From: Amphimedon queenslandica | Lineage: Eukaryota > Porifera > Demospongiae > Haplosclerida > Niphatidae | Assembly: GCF_000090795.2 (NCBI RefSeq) | Contig: NW_003546519.1 | Coordinates: 12,155-35,159 of the forward strand | Direction: 5' to 3' | Length of the DNA stretch: 23,005 bases | Shown: one piece after another, positions 18,017 to 23,005 of the stretch | Layout: each line of letters begins with the position of its first letter | Position numbering within the stretch: position 1 is the stretch's first letter | Made by a program: the position numbers and the translations under genes | Notes under the pieces: model-generated | Databases searched by the model: none | What the model was told of the DNA's origin: nothing | The model's input: only the letters and a program-made list of their open reading frames with translations

Positions 18017-19291
18017 TGGGTTATTTGATTCAATTAGGAAAACTAAAATCCCAGGTAGTATAGTTTGTAAGCTTTGTGAACTAAGTAGGTTTTTTGCTAA
18101 CACATATGCACACACACTTTTGCTCAAGGAGAATGATGCATGGGGGTGATGCAGCTAGTGTAGCTCTTTTTTAAGGTGGGAGAGGAGGAGTAGGATCCAC
18201 CACCCAGTCATCAATTCAATCATAGATACTTTGATCTAAAGTTGATTCTATGACTATGGAGTGAACTCTTTATATCAATATTATAATCATGCATGTTTAA
18301 AAATTAATTGGTTCAATCACTTAAAACATGCCACACTAGGGTGTTATTCTATAGTAGGGCCACACTGACTTTGCCATTTTAAATTTTGAATAACTTTCTT
18401 ATTTTAAGTGCATTTAACGGCGGTGTTTCACTTTTGTGCAATGCTTGGATTTTGGGTTCCTTTGATATAAGATAATAGTAGAGCGAAGCTTGTCAAAGTG
18501 AAAGAAAAAATCAAAGCACGAGGCCACTTAGCAAGTACTTACGCCATTACTACCACCTACGCTTCGTGAACACGTGGGCAGTAAGCTGACTGCAAGAAAA
18601 TGGCGACGATTCAACAGCAGAGGGAACAGGAAGGAAATATGACGAAAAGGACAAAGAATATGACTGAAATCACAGGCGAAGACAATTAGAGGCAACATTT
18701 AAGAGGACGGCATACGCTACAAGTAAGTCATCTTGTTTTAAGACAATGAAACTGTTCAAACACTTCCCGTTCAGCCACGCAGATGGTTTTCTCCGAGGTT
18801 TTCTCTTCTTTGAGGACCACTATTGGCAGAATGATAGGCTTGATGTACAAGCAAGACTTAGTGTGTCTGAGTTTATTTGTTACTCATCTCAGTTGAGAAT
18901 CCAGTGATGAACCTGATTAGATGAGCAATTCCACCAGTCAGATAGCTGGAACCCAAAACTCGGCCATTCTCTATGATATCAAGGCTGCAACTGACAAGGC
19001 CATTTGACTATTTTTTATCTCTTATTTTATATACTTTTGGTTTTAATAAAAATTACAAATGTACTGTACTTTTTAATTACATTCTTAGTGGTAAACATTA
19101 AAATAAACAAATACTTAACAAACACTTATTCATAATTGGCAGCTACTTAAAAGATGACCTATGAAGGTTGAATTTATAATGAGTGGAAAAGTCAACGTGG
19201 CCCTAGTATAAATACTATACAAAAGAATCCACACAGTTATGAATAGAGCTGTTGCACGGATGTAATCAAGGGGGTAGGCGGGGCTTCCTGT
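18017..19291. other. Gene-poor stretch with one exon-like patch
   Basis: Mostly AT-rich sequence without long frames. At 18600-18689 a short frame MATIQQQREQEGNMTKRTKN ends in TAG, and a GTAAGT donor follows at 18723-18728. In the neighbouring frame a downstream stretch reads RRRQLEATFKRTAYAT. This could be a decayed 5' exon or a retro-copy; I cannot assign a product. Confidence 0.4.
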
Positions 19292-19523
19292 CGGCCATCT
19301 TGAGTGGCAAGAATGTACACGCAACGAATGGAGGAATGGAAACAAACTGCGATTTTTCATCAAAGAGATATCATACTTCACTGCAGAATATTATAGAGAC
19401 TTCTTTACTCAATATCTTCATCTCCTACCTTGCATTAGCCTGGAATGTCAACTGCAGAATTTATTTAAATTTTTTCTCCATTCCCCCATTCATTCTTAGC
19501 CTTCTTGCCACCCAACATGGCGG
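19292..19523. mobile_element. MITE with TGGCAAGAA inverted repeats
   Basis: CGGCCATCTTGAGTGGCAAG on the left and the complement of CTTGCCACCCAACATGGCGG on the right pair with few mismatches. Similarity continues through GAATGGAGGAATGGA on each side. No clear target duplication. About 232 bp, non-coding. Confidence 0.65.
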
Positions 19524-19543
19524 ACAATTTAGCTCAATTTTAG

Positions 19544-20403
19544 CATAGATACTATATATACCAAGTGGATACAAAACAGGATGTGCCTATGCTCTTTTCG
19601 CCGGATGTGACGTTTTTCCTAGATACGCTTAGCAACCAAAATGGTGGCAAAATCAATAATTATAAAAAACTTCATAAAAATCTATATTTCTTCTGAAAAG
19701 AGTCAGTACAAGAAACAACAGACAATTTAGCTTCATTGGTTTCATATTCATACCCTATTTGATCATCAAAAAAATAATATTATAATAATAGTTTTATCAT
19801 TCTAATATGGTATATCACAATGACATTAAGTAACTTTTTTCGAAGAAACATAGCTTTAAAATAATTATGAAAATATACAAACCGTACAAAAGGCATGTAC
19901 GTAGACTCATACAAAATTATACCTCTTCAAATAGCATAGTTTTCCAGAAAAGGTGTTTACAAAACAGACCATAAACAAACTAAAAAATGGATATATTTAT
20001 ATTTTATAAAACTGCAGTGGAAAGCTAGTAGTTACAGACCATGTAACACAATAATATCCTTCTTCTACCCAAATAACAGTTACTAACTCTGCCCCAGATT
20101 GGAGAAAAGGTGTTTAAAGTCAGAACTATAGGCCGCCATGTTTTACAGTACAACGAGATCCAGTGATCAAGCAAACAAGGATTCAGCAGGTCATTCGACC
20201 TAATAGAGACTTCATAATACTTACTTCAACTCAGGAAAGTAGTAACTTGACCAAGAACCCAAAACTTCGAGAAACAAGGCCACTAGAGGCTACGCTAGAG
20301 CGAAAAGAGCATAGGCATACTTCTCGTGACGTCACCAATATAATTTCATGTATATACAATCTACTTCCTGTTTCGCATCCACTTGGTATATATAGTATCT
20401 ATG
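19544..20403. mobile_element. 860-bp non-autonomous element, CATAGATACT ends (copy A)
   Basis: Both ends read CATAGATACTATATATACCA inward, continuing through AGTGGAT and an AACAGG core, with a shared CTATGCTCTTTTCGC a little further in. No transposase; open frames inside are short. The terminus resembles the nested 108-bp hAT-like MITE. No target duplication is visible. An inverted second copy begins at 22372. Confidence 0.8.
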
Positions 20404-20424
20404 GTCCGTCCGTCCGCTTTTGAG

Positions 20425-22181
20425 GGGCGTTACTAGAATGCGGATCAGTGCGGATTGCTGCGGATCGTTCCGCACGCTGAACCAAGCACGTGAACGCGCG
20501 GAACGTGCACGGGCGTCTGCCTAGAATGCGGATCAACTCCCAAGAATTCAGAATATGCACCATAACTTCCCGCGGATCAGTCCTCTTGTTCTTCTATTCC
20601 ATTCAGTCTCTATTTGTTGCAATGTTTAACTTTTTATAAAGTAAAAATAACTATTTGTAACTGTAATAATTTTAAACTTTGAATGTACGAGATTTCAGTG
20701 ATGATATCAAAATAAAAAGCCTTCAGTCATTGGTCATAGAATAGATTATACTGCATCTAGATCTAGTTGCAATGAAATGAGTTACAATCTGCATTAAAAA
20801 CAAACATATAGTCATAAAATTTAAACAATAAAAGTCGCCTCACAAATAAAAATTATTTTCATTGTGTAAAAATGATTATTAAGAATAAAAATATTCTATT
20901 GGCCAACAATTGTTACCACCTATCATTTTTATTTGAAAGTATTCCTTTTACATAATTACAAATACTGCTCTGATTGCATTAAGATATTTAATGTAGATAA
21001 GTCTTTATAATGCTTTTATAAGCAACTTAGACTGATAGCAAATCTTTACATCACTGAGTGGCTGATATCATTATCTCTTAAAAGTTGCTCAAGGAACTAA
21101 GATAATTCAGTTTTGGCAGCAATTATCAATGAACAGTATAAAAAGTAGCTAACAAAATTCAAGTTGACCCAACTCTAGTTGCTAATTTATGCAGAGCATA
21201 AGATATTTTTATTTGACTTACTTTCAGAGTCATGTTTCCTACATATATCAAGCTTAAAATTATTATAACTTCCCTCTAGTAATCCTGTAGATATTTTTAA
21301 AAAGCAAGCAATAAAGATAGTAATGTAAAATTTAAAAAAACTAGTTTAAGTATTAGTCAAAAAATACATCTATAATAATTAATTGACATTTTTAGTACTG
21401 CAACTAGAATCACTGAATAATATTCATACTAAAAAAACGCTAACTCCATCATTTATTGACCAAGAGTATGTACTCTTGTTAAACTGAGTTGTATCTATTC
21501 TGACAAAATTTCAGATTTACTACTGACAAAGCGGCTATAAAGCAATTAAGCAAGATACAGTAATATTGATATGAAGCATGCAGCAATCCACAACTTGAAA
21601 GACCTCATTTTTAAAACTATATTTTTACATGCATCCCAATGCAAATGAAGATATCTTTGTGAGGAAAAATGATATAGCTAGGTGGTAGCAATTTTTGGCC
21701 AATAGAATTATTTTGGTAATATCATAATAATCATTTTTACACAATAAAAATAATTTTTATTTGTGAGGCGACTTTTATTGTTTAAATTTTATGACTATAT
21801 GTTTGTTTTTAATGCAGATTGTAACTCATTTCATTGCAACTAGATCTAGATGCAGTATAATCTATTCTATGACCAATGACTGAAGGCTTTTTATTTTGAT
21901 ATCATCACTGAAATCTCGTACATTCAAAGTTTATAATTATTACAGTTACAAATAGTTATTTTTACTTTATAAAAAGTTAAACATTGCAACAAATAGAGAC
22001 TGAATGGAATAGAAGAACAAGAGGACTGATCCGCGGGAAGTTATGGTGCATATTCTGAATTCTTGGGAGTTGATCCGCATTCTAGGCAGACGCCCGTGCA
22101 CGTTCCGCGTGTTCACGTGCTTGGTTCAGCGTGCGGAACGATCCGCAGCAATCCGCACTGATCCGCATTCTAGTAACGCCC
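20425..22181. mobile_element. 1,757-bp palindromic element with about 510-bp terminal inverted repeats
   Basis: The left arm (20425 to about 20930) and right arm (about 21668 to 22181) are reverse complements. I count only about two substitutions and one indel in the outer 450 bp, with divergence rising at the inner ends. Ends are GGGCGTTACTAGAATGCGGA. The outer 110 bp carry repeated TGCGGATC/GCGGAAC motifs in both orientations, which look like transposase-binding sites. The 740-bp centre (20931-21667) is AT-rich and non-coding. Flanks TTTGAG/TCTGAA are at best a decayed 6-bp duplication. The superfamily is unknown to me. Confidence 0.85.
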
Positions 22182-22371
22182 TCTGAAATGCGGATCCACG
22201 CGGATCAAATGCGGATCGGGCTGAAATGGGTCGTCCCTAAAAAACGGACCGGACCGGACCAACCGACCATGGTCGGCGACAAATCTGTTTTACGGACCCG
22301 AATGGTCCGCCCGTCCTTTTCGGGCGGGGCGGGTCCGTCCGTCCGTCCGCTTTTGAGACCCTACCACGCCC
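22182..22371. repeat. GC-rich spacer with (GGAC)n/(GTCC)n repeats
   Basis: AAATGCGGATC repeats (22187-22219), CGGACCGGACCGGACC (22245-22260), the palindrome CCGACCATGGTCGG (22263-22276) and GTCCGTCCGTCCGTCCGC (22333-22350) make this strikingly GC-rich against its surroundings. A shorter version (GTCCGTCCGTCCGCTTTTGA) lies at 20404-20423, and a related block at 16393-16425. It is probably a fragment of a further MITE. Confidence 0.6.
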
Positions 22372-23005
22372 GATACTATATATACCAAGTGGATGCGAAA
22401 CAGGAAGTAGATTGTAAATGAAATTATATTGGTGACGTCACGAGAGTATGCCTATGCTCTTTTCGCTCTAGCGTTAGCCTCTAGTGGCCTTGTTTCTCGA
22501 AGTTTTGGGTTCTTGGTCAAGTTACTACTTTGCTGAGTTGAAGTAAGTATTATGAAGTCTCTATTAGCTCGAATGACCTGCTGAATGCTTGTTTGCTTGA
22601 TCACTGGATCTCGTTGTGCTGTAAAACATGGCGGCCTATAGTTCTGACTTTAAACACCTTTTCTCCAATCTGGGGCAGAGTTAGTAAGTGTTATTTGGGT
22701 AGAAGAAGGATATTATTGTGTTACATGGTCTGTAACTACTAGCTTTCCACTGCAGTTTTATAAAATATAAATATATCCATTTTTTAGTTTGTTTATGGTC
22801 TGTTTTGTAAACGCCTTTTCTGGAAAACTATGCTATTTGAAGAGGTATAATTTTGTATGAGTCTACGTACATGCCTTTTGTACGGTTTGTATATTTTCAT
22901 AATTATTTTAAAGCTATGTTTCTTTGAAAAAAGTTACTTAATGTCATTGTGATATACCATATTAGAATGATAAAACTATTATTATAATATTATTTTTTTG
23001 ATGAT
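22372..23005. mobile_element. Inverted copy B of the 860-bp element (truncated by window)
   Basis: The sequence from GATACTATATATACCAAGTG onward is the reverse complement of 20398 back to 19762 in copy A, about 96-97% identical by eye over the part I compared. Its outermost CATA is degraded to CCCG. It runs off the right edge. Confidence 0.85.

Noticed and set aside
20163..20423. 86-residue open frame at the end of the 860-bp element
   Set aside because: No domain features; the inverted copy B carries indels relative to it, which argues against coding constraint.
20425..22181. Polinton/Maverick identity for the long-TIR element
   Set aside because: Long inverted repeats and a possible 6-bp duplication fit, but there is no capsid, polymerase or integrase coding, and the termini do not match the usual AG start.

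Overview
The window is animal nuclear DNA. It is AT-rich, its genes are split by GT-AG introns (many only 48-130 bp), and miniature DNA transposons are everywhere. Protein content (an iRhom, an SNTX-type protein fused to a GTPase, a TRAF-like zinc-finger protein, a DhaK-type triokinase) and gene compactness suggest an early-branching metazoan, most likely a demosponge. That assignment is inference; no species marker is present.

Layout. Positions 1-8277 (minus strand) hold the 5' seven exons of an iRhom-like inactive rhomboid gene, whose rhomboid core lies off the left edge. One of its introns contains an intact, intronless TRAF-type zinc-finger gene on the opposite strand (4606-5697), whose last 18 codons and stop come from a small transposon. 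Other iRhom introns hold a 177-bp tandem repeat, long polypurine tracts that abut three 3' splice sites, and a mariner-like MITE with a tRNA-like sequence. Only 81 bp upstream of the iRhom ATG, a nine-exon gene starts in the opposite direction (8359-11016, plus strand). It encodes a 354-residue DhaK-only relative of triokinase/FMN cyclase. Its first intron carries a 631-bp element with a 9-bp target duplication and a Pol III-type promoter. Convergent with it, 11742-15444 (minus) encodes a stonustoxin-family domain, a thioredoxin-like region, FN3 and a P-loop GTPase; its reading frame breaks inside the FN3 domain.

From about 15.5 kb to the right edge I see no convincing gene. The region is a nest of transposons: two copies of a family with long terminal inverted repeats (one a near-perfect 1.76-kb palindrome), smaller MITEs inserted into them with recognisable target duplications, and two inverted copies of a further element flanking the palindrome.

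The genes do not form an evident pathway. The iRhom/DhaK pair may share a bidirectional promoter. The SNTX-GTPase and TRAF-like proteins both fit innate-immune or stress roles, which is inference from family membership only.
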